This document shows positions 12,352 through 22,570 of a DNA stretch of 64,000 nucleotides, one piece after another. Made by a program: the position numbers and the translations under genes. The stretch is taken from positions 496,001-560,000 of the forward strand of contig NZ_JADLRJ010000004.1 of assembly GCF_015477355.1 (NCBI RefSeq). The letters are read 5' to 3'. Origin of the DNA: Nocardia blacklockiae (GTDB lineage: Bacteria; Actinomycetota; Actinomycetes; Mycobacteriales; Mycobacteriaceae). Positions within the stretch are counted from its first letter, which is position 1. Every line of letters begins with the position of its first letter. The notes beneath the pieces were generated by a model that did no database searches, was not told the DNA's origin, and saw only the letters and a list, made by a program, of their open reading frames with translations.

Positions 12352-13694
12352 TTCACACTCACCTCACTTCCGCGCAGGGCCGGCGCGCCGATCCGGGTGA
12401 CCCAGCCGGGCACCTGATCGGGCGTGACACCGTTGGCCGCACCGTAGATCGCGCCCAGCGTGTGCTCCTCGGCCGGGGAGCCCGCCATGGTCGGGGCCTG
12501 CGCGCCGTACACCGAGAACTGGGCCGGCGGCAACTGGCCGATGTTCTGGTCGCCGGGGTTGCGGGACGGCGGCTGGTAGGAGCCGTCGTTGGCCGAACCG
12601 GTCGGGTACTGCCCGGAGTCCACGCCGCCGGCGAACTCGGGGAAACACACCGGCGGATGCTCGTCGAGCCAGCGCGGCTCGTCCTGGTTGGGCAGGTAGC
12701 GGCCGCGAGTGTTGGTCAGCATGATCGACACCCGCGAGCCCGGCGTGTCCGTGCCCTTGCCGAAGATGTTGTCGATGCGCGGCTTGAGCTGCGCGAAGTT
12801 CTTGAACGTGCACGCGAAGGTGGGCGAATAGGTGCCCAGCAGTTCCAGCGCGGTGCGCGAGTCGGCCGCGATATCGATGATGTTGTCGTGGTTGGCCAGC
12901 AGGAAGTCGGCCGTCTGCGCCGAGGTCGGCGTCAGCACCGAGTACAGCGTGTCGAGCTGAGTCCGCTTCTGCACGATGGTCGCGTTGAGCGTGCGCAGGT
13001 TGTCGAAGGCGTCGACCAGTTGCGGCAGCGCGTCGGAGTAGGTGTCGGCCACGGTCGCGAACTGGCGGATGTCGTCGCGCAGGGCCGGCATCACGCCGTT
13101 GATGTCGCGGAAGATGGTGTCCAGCCGGTCGATGGTGTGGCCGAGTTCCTCGCCCTGCCCGCCGAGCGCCTGCGACAGCGCGCCGAGCGTGGACGCCAGG
13201 TACTGCGGCGGAATCGACTGCAGCAGCGGCAGCACGGAATCCAGCAGCTGGCTGACCTCCACGGCGTTGCCGCTGGAGTCCTGCTGCAGGGTCATGCCCG
13301 CCTGCAACGGCTTCCCGCTGGGCTGTTCGGGCCAGACCAGTTCCACGTAGCGCTCGCCGAACAGCGTCTTGGGCAGCAGCCGCGCGGTCACGTTGGACGG
13401 GATCTTCTTCGCCTTCTCGGGGCTCAGCGCCAGGTGCAACGTCACCTTGCCGTCGCCCGGCTGGCTGGAGCGGACCTCGCCCACGTTGACGCCGCGCACC
13501 TTCACATCGGCGTTGCGCGTCAGCGCGTTCCCCACGGTGTCGGTCACCAGGTCGACCTTCACCGTCTCGACCCACACCTTGTTGTAGGCCGCGATCGTGG
13601 TCGCCAGGAACAGCGCCATCACCACGAAGAAGAGCACACCGAGGGTGCGCACGCGGATCTTCTCCGTGGAGCGCCAGAACTGCACTCCGTTCAT
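12348..13694 (-). CDS. mceA: MCE family protein MceA
   Basis: 448-residue first MCE subunit. The ATG at 13694 overlaps the yrbE4B TGA (ATGA), which is why it is preferred to an upstream in-frame ATG at 13727. A membrane anchor (about 19-41) is followed by an MCE domain (about 48-125, ADVKVRGVNVGEVRSS), a long helical needle segment, two cysteines (FACTFKN, PVCFPEF) and a Pro/Gly-rich tail. As in Mce1A-4A, it probably forms part of the periplasmic channel that accepts lipid and passes it to the YrbE permease pair. Confidence 0.93.
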   Translation of the reverse strand: MNGVQFWRSTEKIRVRTLGVLFFVVMALFLATTIAAYNKVWVETVKVDLVTDTVGNALTRNADVKVRGVNVGEVRSSQPGDGKVTLHLALSPEKAKKIPSNVTARLLPKTLFGERYVELVWPEQPSGKPLQAGMTLQQDSSGNAVEVSQLLDSVLPLLQSIPPQYLASTLGALSQALGGQGEELGHTIDRLDTIFRDINGVMPALRDDIRQFATVADTYSDALPQLVDAFDNLRTLNATIVQKRTQLDTLYSVLTPTSAQTADFLLANHDNIIDIAADSRTALELLGTYSPTFACTFKNFAQLKPRIDNIFGKGTDTPGSRVSIMLTNTRGRYLPNQDEPRWLDEHPPVCFPEFAGGVDSGQYPTGSANDGSYQPPSRNPGDQNIGQLPPAQFSVYGAQAPTMAGSPAEEHTLGAIYGAANGVTPDQVPGWVTRIGAPALRGSEVSVK

Positions 13695-14557
13695 CCGGCC
13701 ACCCGCACCGTCGTCGTCGTTCCCCAAATGGCAAGGCTGAGGAAGAAATCCAGAATATTGATCAGCACGATAGAAGCTCGAACGGCGCGACCCACCGCGA
13801 CGCCGACTCCCGCCGGACCGCCGGTGGCGGTGAAGCCGTAGTAGCAGTGGATCAGAATGATCACGAAGGCGAACACCAGCACCTTGAGGAAGGAATACAA
13901 CACGTCCTCAGGTGGTAGGAACAAGCCGAAATAGTGGTCGTAGGACCCCGTCGACTGCCCGTTGAACCACACGCTGATCTGCCGCGAGGCGATGAAAGTG
14001 CCCAGCAGGCCGACGATGTAGAGCGGGATGACCGCGGTGAACCCGGCGATCACGCGGGTCGTCACCAGGAACGGCACGCCCGGCACCGCCATCACCTCGA
14101 GCGCGTCGATCTCCTCGGAGATCCGCATGGCGCCCAACTGCGCGGTGAAACCACACCCGACGGTCGCGGACAGGGCCAGCGCCGCGACCAGCGGGGCCAG
14201 CTCACGGGTGTTGATGTAGCCGGTCAGGAAGCCGGTCAGCACGCCGCTGCCCAGCGCGTCGAGGGCCTTGAAGCCCTGCAACCCGACGACCACGCCCACC
14301 GACGCCGACATCATCACGACCACGCCGATGGTCCCGCCGATCACCGCGAGCGCGCCGGACCCGAAGGTCACCTCGGCCAGCAGCCGCATGACCTCCTTGC
14401 GGTAGTGCACCACCGTGCGCGGAATCCACGCGATCGCCTTGGAGTAGAACGACATCTGATCGCCGGCGCGATCGATCATGCCGACGGGCCCGCGCAGGAC
14501 CCGGCCGGCCCGGCGTAACTGCTTGGCGAACACCGGGGAACGCTGTGCCACCACCAT
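13691..14557 (-). CDS. yrbE4B: Mce transporter permease YrbE4B
   Basis: 288-residue inner-membrane permease of the MlaE/YrbE family, with five to six predicted membrane helices starting at about residue 65. The EQ-loop-like segment ISEEIDALEVMAV contacts the ATPase. It pairs with YrbE4A to form the MlaE-type permease of the importer and is translationally coupled to mceA. Gene order (A then B, immediately before mceA) and length match YrbE4B. Confidence 0.93.
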   Translation of the reverse strand: MVVAQRSPVFAKQLRRAGRVLRGPVGMIDRAGDQMSFYSKAIAWIPRTVVHYRKEVMRLLAEVTFGSGALAVIGGTIGVVVMMSASVGVVVGLQGFKALDALGSGVLTGFLTGYINTRELAPLVAALALSATVGCGFTAQLGAMRISEEIDALEVMAVPGVPFLVTTRVIAGFTAVIPLYIVGLLGTFIASRQISVWFNGQSTGSYDHYFGLFLPPEDVLYSFLKVLVFAFVIILIHCYYGFTATGGPAGVGVAVGRAVRASIVLINILDFFLSLAIWGTTTTVRVAG

Positions 14558-14559
14558 CG

Positions 14560-15354
14560 TCAGGAGCCCTTGGCCGGGACGACCTGCAGGTACACCAACG
14601 TCAGAATGAGATTGACGAAGAAGAGCACCAGGAAGGTGATCACCACGGATTGGTTCACCGCGTCACCCACTCCTTTCGGTCCCCCCTTCGGATGCAGACC
14701 CTTGTACGCGGCGATGACACCGGCGATGAGCCCGAAGATGATCGCCTTGATCTCGCCGATCCACAGATCGGGCAGCTGGGCCAGGGCCGAGAACGAGGCC
14801 AGGTAGGCGCCCGGCGTGCCGCCCTGCAGCAGCACGTTGAATCCGTAACCGCCACAGATGCCGACGACCGACACCAGGCCGTTGAGCAACACGGCGACCA
14901 GCATCATGCCCAGCACGCGCGGCACCACGAGCCGCTGCACCGGGTCGATGCCGAGCACCTCCATCGCGTCGATCTCCTCGCGGATGGTGCGCGAGCCCAG
15001 ATCCGCGGCGACGGCCGAACCCGCGGCGCCGGCGATGATCAGCGCGGTGACGACGGGCGCGGCCTGCTGGACGGTCGCCAGCACACTGGTAGCGCCGGTG
15101 AACGCCTCGGCACCGAGCTGCTTGATCAGTGAACCGGTCTGCAAAGCCACAACGGCGCCGAACGGGATTGCCACCAAGGCGGCAGGGAGGATCGAGACGC
15201 TCGCGATGAACCACGACTGCTCGACGAACTCACGCCATTGGAAGGGCCTGGCGAACGTTTTGCGCGCGACCTGGATGAGTAGCGCGAAGATGTTGCCAGC
15301 CTGGGCAAAACCCGACTCGACCGGAGTGCGCAGCCGCGTCAGGGTTTGATTCAC
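14560..15354 (-). CDS. yrbE4A: Mce transporter permease YrbE4A
   Basis: 264-residue MlaE-family permease with the conserved coupling segment IREEIDAMEVLGIDPVQRLVVPR and about five membrane helices. It is separated from yrbE4B by 2 bp and from the ATPase gene mceG by 11 bp, so the three are one unit. It supplies one half of the permease dimer that moves lipid through the cytoplasmic membrane together with the MCE subunits. Confidence 0.93.
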   Translation of the reverse strand: MNQTLTRLRTPVESGFAQAGNIFALLIQVARKTFARPFQWREFVEQSWFIASVSILPAALVAIPFGAVVALQTGSLIKQLGAEAFTGATSVLATVQQAAPVVTALIIAGAAGSAVAADLGSRTIREEIDAMEVLGIDPVQRLVVPRVLGMMLVAVLLNGLVSVVGICGGYGFNVLLQGGTPGAYLASFSALAQLPDLWIGEIKAIIFGLIAGVIAAYKGLHPKGGPKGVGDAVNQSVVITFLVLFFVNLILTLVYLQVVPAKGS

Positions 15355-15365
15355 GGCTGCGTATG

Positions 15366-16442
15366 TTACCCGTTGGTTGGGTTGTGACGCACGGTGGTGT
15401 CGTACGCGCCGCCCTGATATTCCGGAGCGTTGCCGGTGTAGGCGGGCAGCACTTGTGTATCGCCGTTCTCCTGCAGCGACTCCTGGATCGCCACCTGGGC
15501 CGCGTGCGGCAGCGTGTGCATGATCTCCATGACCCGGTGGCGGCGGCGCTCGACGGCCTGGCGGAACGGCATGCCGGGGGTGGCCTTCATCTGCGGGATG
15601 ATGCCCTCGACCTCGTCGGTGCCGTTGTCGTAGTGGCCGGCGTCGGCGAGCGCCTGCTCGCGCGCCATCTGCGCCTCGTCCTTCTCCTCCGACATGCCGA
15701 TCGGACCGACCATGCGGCCGTTGAGGAACTGCTTGACCACCGGCTCCTCCGAGGTCAGCAACACCTCGCGCGGGCCGAACATGACCAGCTGGCGACGGAA
15801 CAGCATGCCGATGTTGTCGGGCACGGTGCGGGCCAGGTTGATGTTGTGCGTCACGATCAGAATCGTCGCGTCGATCTGCGCGTTGATGTCGATCAGCAGC
15901 TGCGAAAGATAGGTCGTGCGAACGGGATCCAGACCCGAGTCCGGCTCGTCGACGAGAATGATCTGCGGGTCCAGCACCAGCGCGCGGGCCAGGCCGGCGC
16001 GCTTGCGCATACCGCCGGAGATCTCGCCGGGCAGTTTGCCCTCGGCACCCAGCAGACCGGTCAGTTCGAGCTTCTCCATGACGATCTTCTTGATCTCGGA
16101 TTCGCTCTTCTTGGTGTGCTCGCGCAGCGGGAAGGCCACGTTGTCGAACAAATTCATCGAGCCGAACAGCGCGCCGTCCTGGAACAGCACGCCGAACAGT
16201 TTGCGGATCTCGTAGAGCTCCTTGTTGGAGCAGGTGGTGATATCGGTGCCGTCGATGAAGATCGAGCCGCGCTCGGGGCGCAGCAGGCCGATCAGCGACT
16301 TCAGGAACACGGACTTACCGGTGCCGGAGGGACCGAGCAGCGCACTGACTTCCCCCGGGGGCAGCGTCAGCGTGACGTCCTGCCAAATACGCTGCGAACC
16401 GAAAGACTTGGTAACAGCTTCGGTCCTGACCTCGACGCCCAC
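15366..16442 (-). CDS. mceG: ABC transporter ATP-binding protein MceG (Mkl)
   Basis: ATPase that powers Mce import. From the GTG at 16442, which has GGAGG 5 nt upstream (an earlier GTG at 16454 lacks one), it is 358 residues. It has Walker A GPSGTGKS (about 37-44), signature SGGMRKRAGLARAL, Walker B IILVDEPDSGLDP, and a long C-terminal extension (after about residue 245) typical of Mkl/MceG. In M. tuberculosis mkl is also near rplJ-rplL but unlinked to any mce operon. Here it is the first gene of a full yrbE-mce operon, so this ATPase is likely dedicated mainly to it while possibly serving others. Confidence 0.93.
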   Translation of the reverse strand: MGVEVRTEAVTKSFGSQRIWQDVTLTLPPGEVSALLGPSGTGKSVFLKSLIGLLRPERGSIFIDGTDITTCSNKELYEIRKLFGVLFQDGALFGSMNLFDNVAFPLREHTKKSESEIKKIVMEKLELTGLLGAEGKLPGEISGGMRKRAGLARALVLDPQIILVDEPDSGLDPVRTTYLSQLLIDINAQIDATILIVTHNINLARTVPDNIGMLFRRQLVMFGPREVLLTSEEPVVKQFLNGRMVGPIGMSEEKDEAQMAREQALADAGHYDNGTDEVEGIIPQMKATPGMPFRQAVERRRHRVMEIMHTLPHAAQVAIQESLQENGDTQVLPAYTGNAPEYQGGAYDTTVRHNPTNG

Positions 16443-16647
16443 GCCAACCTCCACGAATTCTTCTGACGAGCGCCCGAGCGGCTACGTCACGGCACGGCAT
16501 TTCCAGCGCTGTGTGACGCGGCACACTGGGGTGCGGTCACTGTATCGCATGCCGCCAGTCCGGGACAGACTACCTGACTCGTCGGTAGAAACTTTGTCAC
16601 AGACAACCATGGCTAATCCAGAGGGAACTTCGCCGTGGAAAAGCCGA

Positions 16648-16679
16648 AGCGGGCGGCTCCCGTGAGGGAACCGCCCGCT
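16648..16679 (-). terminator. Rho-independent terminator after rplL
   Basis: A 14-bp inverted repeat AGCGGGCGG(C/T)TCCC with a short loop lies just after the rplL stop and is followed in the transcribed direction by a CTTTTCC stretch. It separates the ribosomal protein unit from mceG. The remaining spacer up to mceG (16443-16647) must hold the mce promoter, but I see no strong -35/-10 pair there. Confidence 0.75.
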
Positions 16680-16701
16680 CCGAAAAACGGTGTGGCCGTT
16701 C

Positions 16702-17088
16702 TTACTTGACGGACACCTTGGCGCCGGCCTCTTCCAGCTTGGCCTTGGCGGCGTCGGCGGCCTCCTTGGCGACCTTCTCCAGGATCGGCTTCGGAGCGCC
16801 CTCGACCAGGTCCTTGGCCTCCTTCAGGCCCAGGCCGGACACGATCTCGCGGACGACCTTGATGACCTGGATCTTCTTGTCGCCGGCACCCTCGAGGATG
16901 ACGTCGAACTCGTCCTGCTCCTCGGCGGCCTCGGCCGGGGCGCCGGCAGCGGCACCGCCGACGGCGGCGACGGCGACCGGAGCGGCCGCGGTGACCTCGA
17001 ACTTCTCCTCGAACTTCTTGACGAAGTCCGACAGCTCGAGCAGGGTCATGCCGCCGATGGTCTCCAGCAGCTCGTCAACGTTGGCCAT
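16702..17088 (-). CDS. rplL: 50S ribosomal protein L7/L12
   Basis: 128-residue acidic stalk protein. The N-terminal dimerisation region ([23 protein letters not shown]), an Ala/Gly/Pro hinge (about 37-55) and the conserved C-terminal domain that recruits translation GTPases ([26 protein letters not shown]) are all present. AAGGA precedes the ATG. It sits 42 bp after rplJ, as in the universal rplJL unit, and is followed by a strong terminator. Confidence 0.98.
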   Translation of the reverse strand: MANVDELLETIGGMTLLELSDFVKKFEEKFEVTAAAPVAVAAVGGAAAGAPAEAAEEQDEFDVILEGAGDKKIQVIKVVREIVSGLGLKEAKDLVEGAPKPILEKVAKEAADAAKAKLEEAGAKVSVK

Positions 17089-17130
17089 GATGGCTTCCTT
17101 TCGGTGAATGTCTTGTGGTGGGGGGATGGC

Positions 17131-17682
17131 TTATTCGGCGTCGGCGGCCGGGGCGGACTCGCCGCCCTCGGCGCGCTTCTTGTCCTCGAGCGCGGCGAAC
17201 AGGCGCGCGACCTGACCCGCCGGCGCGGCGAACAGGCCGGCCGCCTTGGTCAGGTTGCCCTTCATGGCACCGGCCAGCTTGGACAGCAGCACCTCGCGGG
17301 ACTCCAGGTCGGCGATCCGCTCGACCTCGGACACGGACAGCGGCGCGCCGTCCATGTAGCCGCCCTTGATGACCAGGGCCTTGTTGTCCTTGGCGAAGGT
17401 CTTCAGCGCCTTCGCGGCCTCGACCGGCTCACCGCTGATGAAGGTGATGGCGGTCGGACCGACGAACAAGTCATCCAGGCCTTCCACGCCCGCCTCCGCG
17501 GCGGCACGCTTGACCAGGGTGTTCTTGGCGACGGAGTAGGTGGCGTTCTCGCCCAGGGCACGACGCAGTTCGGTGAGCTTGCCGACCAACAGACCACGGT
17601 ATTCGGTGATCACGGTGGCAGTGGACCCCTTGAACTGCTCGCTGATCTCCTCGACCGCGTCGACCTTCCAGGTTTTTGCCAT
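17131..17682 (-). CDS. rplJ: 50S ribosomal protein L10
   Basis: 183-residue stalk base protein that anchors L7/L12 dimers through its C-terminal helix. The ATG at 17682 has GAGGAGG 7 nt upstream, which rules out a longer in-frame N-terminus starting in the leader. The typical [20 protein letters not shown] start, the [12 protein letters not shown] motif and an acidic Ala-rich tail are present. A structured leader of about 265 nt precedes it and is the expected site of autogenous control by the L10-L12 complex. Confidence 0.98.
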   Translation of the reverse strand: MAKTWKVDAVEEISEQFKGSTATVITEYRGLLVGKLTELRRALGENATYSVAKNTLVKRAAAEAGVEGLDDLFVGPTAITFISGEPVEAAKALKTFAKDNKALVIKGGYMDGAPLSVSEVERIADLESREVLLSKLAGAMKGNLTKAAGLFAAPAGQVARLFAALEDKKRAEGGESAPAADAE

Positions 17683-17696
17683 ACTTCGCCTCCTCT

Positions 17697-17915
17697 CTGG
17701 ATGTCGGTTCCGTTGCGTACTACCGACTTTCCGAGGGAGCGACCCGGCGACAAAGCTAACGCCCCGGACGCAGAGGTTCCGGGGCGCACAAGAATCAGCA
17801 CGGGCACGAAGGCCCGTAGTTGTTCCGTCCTCGGTTCTCCCTGCGTGGGCCGCCGGCAATATCGCCGGACCTTCGACTGCCCGAGGGCAGCGACCAACGG
17901 TCTTCGGTAGAACTA
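17697..17915 (-). ncRNA. L10 leader (autoregulatory 5' UTR of rplJL)
   Basis: The long untranslated region before rplJ contains several stems on the minus strand. They include a very stable hairpin CGCCCCGGA / TCCGGGGCG (17760-17786) about 80 nt before the start codon, and a CTACGGGC-type stem just upstream. In actinobacteria such leaders bind the L10-L12 complex to repress translation. The location and structures support the call; a covariance-model match was not possible by eye. Confidence 0.65.
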
Positions 17916-17952
17916 TGGGGTTGATCGCCGAACTGGCCGACGACCGTAGACC

Positions 17953-17982
17953 AGGATAGCCGAACCCCTCGCCATCTGCCAA
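17953..17982 (-). promoter_or_regulatory. Promoter of rplJL
   Basis: On the minus strand, TTGGCA (17977-17982) and TATCCT (17953-17958) are spaced 18 bp apart, a good sigma-A promoter. It lies about 270 bp upstream of the rplJ start, immediately before the structured L10 leader, and just after the rplA terminator hairpin. Confidence 0.65.
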
Positions 17983-18000
17983 AACGGGTCCGGCGACAGG

Positions 18001-18035
18001 CGAAGGGCCGGTACCGCGGCGGTACCGGCCCTTCG
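18001..18035 (-). terminator. Terminator hairpin between rplA and rplJ
   Basis: A perfect 15-bp inverted repeat (CGAAGGGCCGGTACC / GGTACCGGCCCTTCG) with a 5-nt loop lies about 115 bp past the rplA stop. A TTTTGG stretch follows on the minus strand. It should end the secE-nusG-rplK-rplA transcript before the separate rplJL promoter. Confidence 0.75.
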
Positions 18036-18058
18036 AAACCTGTTGCGCTACTTGCCGC

Positions 18059-18171
18059 TTACGCGGCGACTGCTTACGCGCCTCTTCGGTGAGGAATTCG
18101 CGCAGCCTGCTTACGCATCCTCCTCGGTGAGGAATTCGCGGCGGCTGCTTACGCGTCCTCTTCGGTGAGGT
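18059..18171 (-). repeat. Tandem duplication of the rplA 3' end
   Basis: The last codons of rplA including its stop (reading CTCACCGAAGAGGACGCGTAA) are repeated downstream at 37-38-bp spacing: unit 1 at 18149-18171 in the gene, unit 2 from 18111, unit 3 from 18074, and a partial unit near 18059. Each copy keeps a TTACGC (stop) block followed by a CTCTTCGGTGAG-like block. This looks like slippage or unequal exchange of the gene terminus into the 3' UTR. It does not alter the protein. Confidence 0.8.
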
Positions 18172-18862
18172 TGCGGGTGCGGTTCGGGTCCACCGGGATG
18201 CCCGGGCCGGTGTTCGTCGAAATCGTCACCTTCTTGACGTAGCGGCCCTTCGCCGTGGAGGGCTTCAGGCGCAGGATCTCCTCGAGGGCGGCGCCGTAGT
18301 TCTCGACCAGGTTCTTCTCCTCGAAGGAGGCCTTGCCGATCACGAAGTGCAGGTTGGCCTGCTTGTCGACGCGGAAGTTGATCTTGCCGCCCTTGATCTC
18401 GTTGACGGCCTTGGTCACATCGGTGGTGACGGTGCCCGTCTTCGGGTTCGGCATCAGGCCGCGGGGGCCCAGCACGCGCGCGATGCGGCCGACCTTGGCC
18501 ATCTGGTCCGGGGTGGCGATCGCGGCGTCGAACTCCAGCCAGCCGCCCTGGATGCGCTCGATCAGGTCCTCGGCGCCCACGGCGTCGGCACCGGCGGCCT
18601 CGGCCTCGGCGGCCTTCTCGCCGGCGGCGAACACGATGACGCGCGCGGTCTTACCGGTGCCGTGCGGCAGGTTCACGGTGCCGCGCACCATCTGGTCGGC
18701 CTTGCGGGGGTCGACACCGAGACGGACGGCGACCTCGACGGTCGCGTCGGTCTTCGTGGTGGCGGTCTCCTTGGCCAGCCGGGTGGCGGCCAGCGGCGAG
18801 TACAGCTGAGCGCGGTCGACCTTGGCGGCCGCCTCGAGGTATGCCTTGCTTCGTTTTGCCAT
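18149..18862 (-). CDS. rplA: 50S ribosomal protein L1
   Basis: 237-residue L1 stalk protein that binds 23S rRNA and its own mRNA. Landmarks are the N-terminal [16 protein letters not shown], the [26 protein letters not shown] segment, and [15 protein letters not shown]. The ATG at 18862 lies 66 bp after rplK in the conserved rplKA unit. The extreme C-terminus (NLTEEDA) is the portion duplicated in the 3' UTR. Confidence 0.98.
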   Translation of the reverse strand: MAKRSKAYLEAAAKVDRAQLYSPLAATRLAKETATTKTDATVEVAVRLGVDPRKADQMVRGTVNLPHGTGKTARVIVFAAGEKAAEAEAAGADAVGAEDLIERIQGGWLEFDAAIATPDQMAKVGRIARVLGPRGLMPNPKTGTVTTDVTKAVNEIKGGKINFRVDKQANLHFVIGKASFEEKNLVENYGAALEEILRLKPSTAKGRYVKKVTISTNTGPGIPVDPNRTRNLTEEDA

Positions 18863-18928
18863 GATTCTCTGTCCTGTTCGTGGTTCAGACGTGGTTGTCG
18901 GGACTGGCCGTCCCTCCCACCGGGGGGA

Positions 18929-19363
18929 TCACTCCGAGATGGTGATGCCCATGGAGCGAGCGGTGCCCGCGATGATCTTCGCCGCCTGGTCGATGTCGTT
19001 GGCGTTCAGATCTTCCTGCTTGGTCTTGGCGATCTCCCGGATCTGGTCCATGGTGACCGTGGCGACCTTGTTGCGGTGCGGCTCGGGCGAACCCTTCTGC
19101 ACACCGGCGGCCTTGAGCAGCAGCTTGGCGGCGGGCGGAGTCTTCAGCTTGAAGTCGAACGAGCGGTCCTCGTAGACCGTGATCTCGACCGGGATGACGT
19201 TGCCGCGCTGCGACTCGGTCGCGGCGTTGTACGCCTTGCAGAACTCCATGATGTTGACGCCGTGCTGACCGAGCGCGGGACCCACCGGCGGGGCGGGGTT
19301 CGCCTGGCCGGCCTGGATCTGGAGCTTGATGAGCCCAGCGACCTTCTTCTTCTTGGGGGGCAT
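18929..19363 (-). CDS. rplK: 50S ribosomal protein L11
   Basis: 144-residue L11, binding the GTPase-associated region of 23S rRNA, the thiostrepton site. Typical features are a lysine-rich start ([19 protein letters not shown]), [20 protein letters not shown] with the prolines contacted by thiopeptides, and the C-terminal RNA-binding domain ending [20 protein letters not shown] lies before the ATG. It is co-transcribed with nusG upstream and rplA downstream. Confidence 0.98.
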   Translation of the reverse strand: MPPKKKKVAGLIKLQIQAGQANPAPPVGPALGQHGVNIMEFCKAYNAATESQRGNVIPVEITVYEDRSFDFKLKTPPAAKLLLKAAGVQKGSPEPHRNKVATVTMDQIREIAKTKQEDLNANDIDQAAKIIAGTARSMGITISE

Positions 19364-19433
19364 CTTTCTTTCCTTGGTATAGGTTCCCTACGGATTTCCG
19401 TAAGCCTGCTCCGGGGACGGGCCCCGGAAGTCC

Positions 19434-20740
<1,307 letters not shown>

Positions 20741-20848
20741 GCCCACTCCTCGCTGTGCTCGCCGTGGGCCTGCGCGAGGCGCGCTGTGCCGATGGCCCGC
20801 TCGCTTCGCTCGCTCACGTCGATCCTCTCTCGTCGCTGGCTTCCAGTG

Positions 20849-20921
<73 letters not shown>

Positions 20922-21135
20922 TCGGCTGGACCGATGTAGCGCATCCAGCACCGTTCTTCTTCAGTTGTGCCCGGGTATCACACAACACGCGCGCCGCTCC
21001 GGCGTTGCCGGCCCCGACGGTTTCCCGTCCGGAACCAGCCCCTCAGAGCAGCGCGCAGCGGCTGGTGACCCCAGAAACCCGAGTGTACGTTACCGATCCT
21101 CGGGATCGCCAATCGGGTCCGGCCGCGCCGCTCGG

Positions 21136-22221
21136 CTACCCCAGTTGCACCGTGGCCGTGGCACGTCCGAAGATCTTACGCCCCTCCGACTTCGCGACGA
21201 TCGCCACGACGGCCGTGCGGGTCTCGGGGTCCATCGACTTCACCTTGCCGGTGTACTCGATCTCGGCCGGGCGGTCGGCGGGCACGTAGACCGGGCTGGT
21301 GAACCGGACGTTGTATTCCTTGACCGCGCCCGGGTCGCCGAGCCAGGAGGTGACGAAGCCGCCGCCGAGGCCCATGGTGAGCATGCCGTGCGCCACCACG
21401 TCGTCGAGGCCGACCAGCTTGACGACGTCGTCGCTCCAGTGGATCGGGTTGGCGTCGCCGGAGACGCCGGCGTAGTTCACGAGGTCGCCGCGGGTGAGCC
21501 GCACGGTGCGCGAGGGTAGTTCGGTGCCGGTGGTCACGTCGTCGAACGCCAGCGCGCGCTTGCCGGGCGCCGCGGCGGGAACGGTGGCCGTCGGGGCGGG
21601 TGCCGCGGCGGTCTCGCCGGTGCGCGGGCGGTGGCCGGGGGCCTCGCCGATGCCGTGCATCAGCACGTTGCGGACCGCGTCGCCGATGTTCGGGTCGATC
21701 TCGGCGCCGCTGCGGCCGACGAGGGTGGTGTAGGTGGTGAGCACCAGCTCGTCGTTCTGCGCGGTGACGATGTTCTTGGTGACGATCATGTCGGCGCCGC
21801 CGGGGGCCTGCCGGAACGAGTGCAGGTAGACGTCGCAGGTGAGCTGGTCGCCGACCCGGATCGGGCGGTGGAACTCCAGGATCTGGTCGGTCTGCATGAT
21901 CTGGCTCAGGTCGTAACCGGTGACGACCTGCTCGAACAGCTTGCGCTGGGCCAGGATTCCGACCAGGGAGATGAAGGTGAGCGGGGCGACCAGGCTGTCG
22001 TGGCCGTACTCCTGGGCGACGTCCTCGTCCCAGTGCGCCGGGTGGTAGTCCTGGACGGCGCGCGCGTACTCGCGCACCTTCTCGCGGCCGACCTCGTAGT
22101 AGTCGTCGACGCGGTAGTGGTGCCCCACCATCGCCGCCGCGTGCGCGGCGGGGTCGAGCGCCGCATCGTCGGCCGCGGCGGGCGGCACGGTCTCGACCTC
22201 GGTACCGGTGTTGATTGTCAC
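21136..22221 (-). CDS. hadAB: Fused (3R)-hydroxyacyl-ACP dehydratase HadA-HadB
   Basis: 361-residue protein joining two hot-dog domains. The N-terminal HadA-like FAS1 dehydratase domain (about 30-190) has AVQDYHPAHWDED. An Ala/Pro-rich linker (about 195-220) leads to a HadB-like MaoC domain (about 225-361) with the catalytic hydratase-2 motif GDANPIHW. In M. tuberculosis these are separate adjacent genes, hadA and hadB, at the same locus between rpmG2 and trpT-secE. Here they are one chain, and no hadC follows. It should dehydrate long-chain 3-hydroxyacyl-ACP in FAS-II mycolate elongation. The ATG at 22221 begins a short disordered tail. Confidence 0.92.
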   Translation of the reverse strand: MTINTGTEVETVPPAAADDAALDPAAHAAAMVGHHYRVDDYYEVGREKVREYARAVQDYHPAHWDEDVAQEYGHDSLVAPLTFISLVGILAQRKLFEQVVTGYDLSQIMQTDQILEFHRPIRVGDQLTCDVYLHSFRQAPGGADMIVTKNIVTAQNDELVLTTYTTLVGRSGAEIDPNIGDAVRNVLMHGIGEAPGHRPRTGETAAAPAPTATVPAAAPGKRALAFDDVTTGTELPSRTVRLTRGDLVNYAGVSGDANPIHWSDDVVKLVGLDDVVAHGMLTMGLGGGFVTSWLGDPGAVKEYNVRFTSPVYVPADRPAEIEYTGKVKSMDPETRTAVVAIVAKSEGRKIFGRATATVQLG

Positions 22222-22287
22222 GGAAGGCTGTCCCTATCTGACCCCGCTACCGGGAGTCGGCGGAGCGTTCACCACCGCACTTACACC

Positions 22288-22320
22288 AAGTGCCGGAGCG
22301 GGAAACCTGCTCCGGCACTT
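22288..22320 (-). terminator. Hairpin between rpmG and hadAB
   Basis: A perfect 12-bp inverted repeat (AAGTGCCGGAGC / GCTCCGGCACTT) with a 9-nt loop lies between the rpmG stop and the hadAB start. It has no T-run downstream, so it may be a partial terminator or attenuator before hadAB rather than a complete stop. Confidence 0.6.
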
Positions 22321-22354
22321 CAGACCAACGCGGCAGCGTGCACGCGTGGAGAGA

Positions 22355-22525
22355 TTAGCGAGACTCGCGGTGAGCCCGGTGGGTGCCGCAGTTCGGGCAG
22401 AACTTCTTCAGCTCGAGGCGGTCCGGGTCGTTACGCCGGTTCTTCTTGGTGATGTAGTTGCGGTGCTTGCACTCTTCGCAGGCCAAGGTGATCTTTGGCC
22501 GGACATCGGTGGACTTCGCGGCCAC
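22355..22525 (-). CDS. rpmG: 50S ribosomal protein L33 (zinc-binding, C+ form)
   Basis: 56 residues beginning at a GTG (22525) with GAAGG 7 nt upstream: [20 protein letters not shown], ending HRAHRESR. Two CxxC pairs (CEEC and CPNC) make the zinc-containing form, in contrast to the cysteine-free paralogue used under zinc starvation. Position between tRNA-Met and hadAB equals rpmG2 in M. tuberculosis. Confidence 0.96.
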   Translation of the reverse strand: MAAKSTDVRPKITLACEECKHRNYITKKNRRNDPDRLELKKFCPNCGTHRAHRESR

Positions 22526-22570
22526 GATATGCCTTCTTTCCGGTCAACCTGAGGGTCAATCAGTATGGGG

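Noticed and set aside
18059-18171. Considered a short CRISPR-like repeat array
   Set aside because: The units are contiguous copies of the rplA 3' end with no unique spacers and no cas genes.
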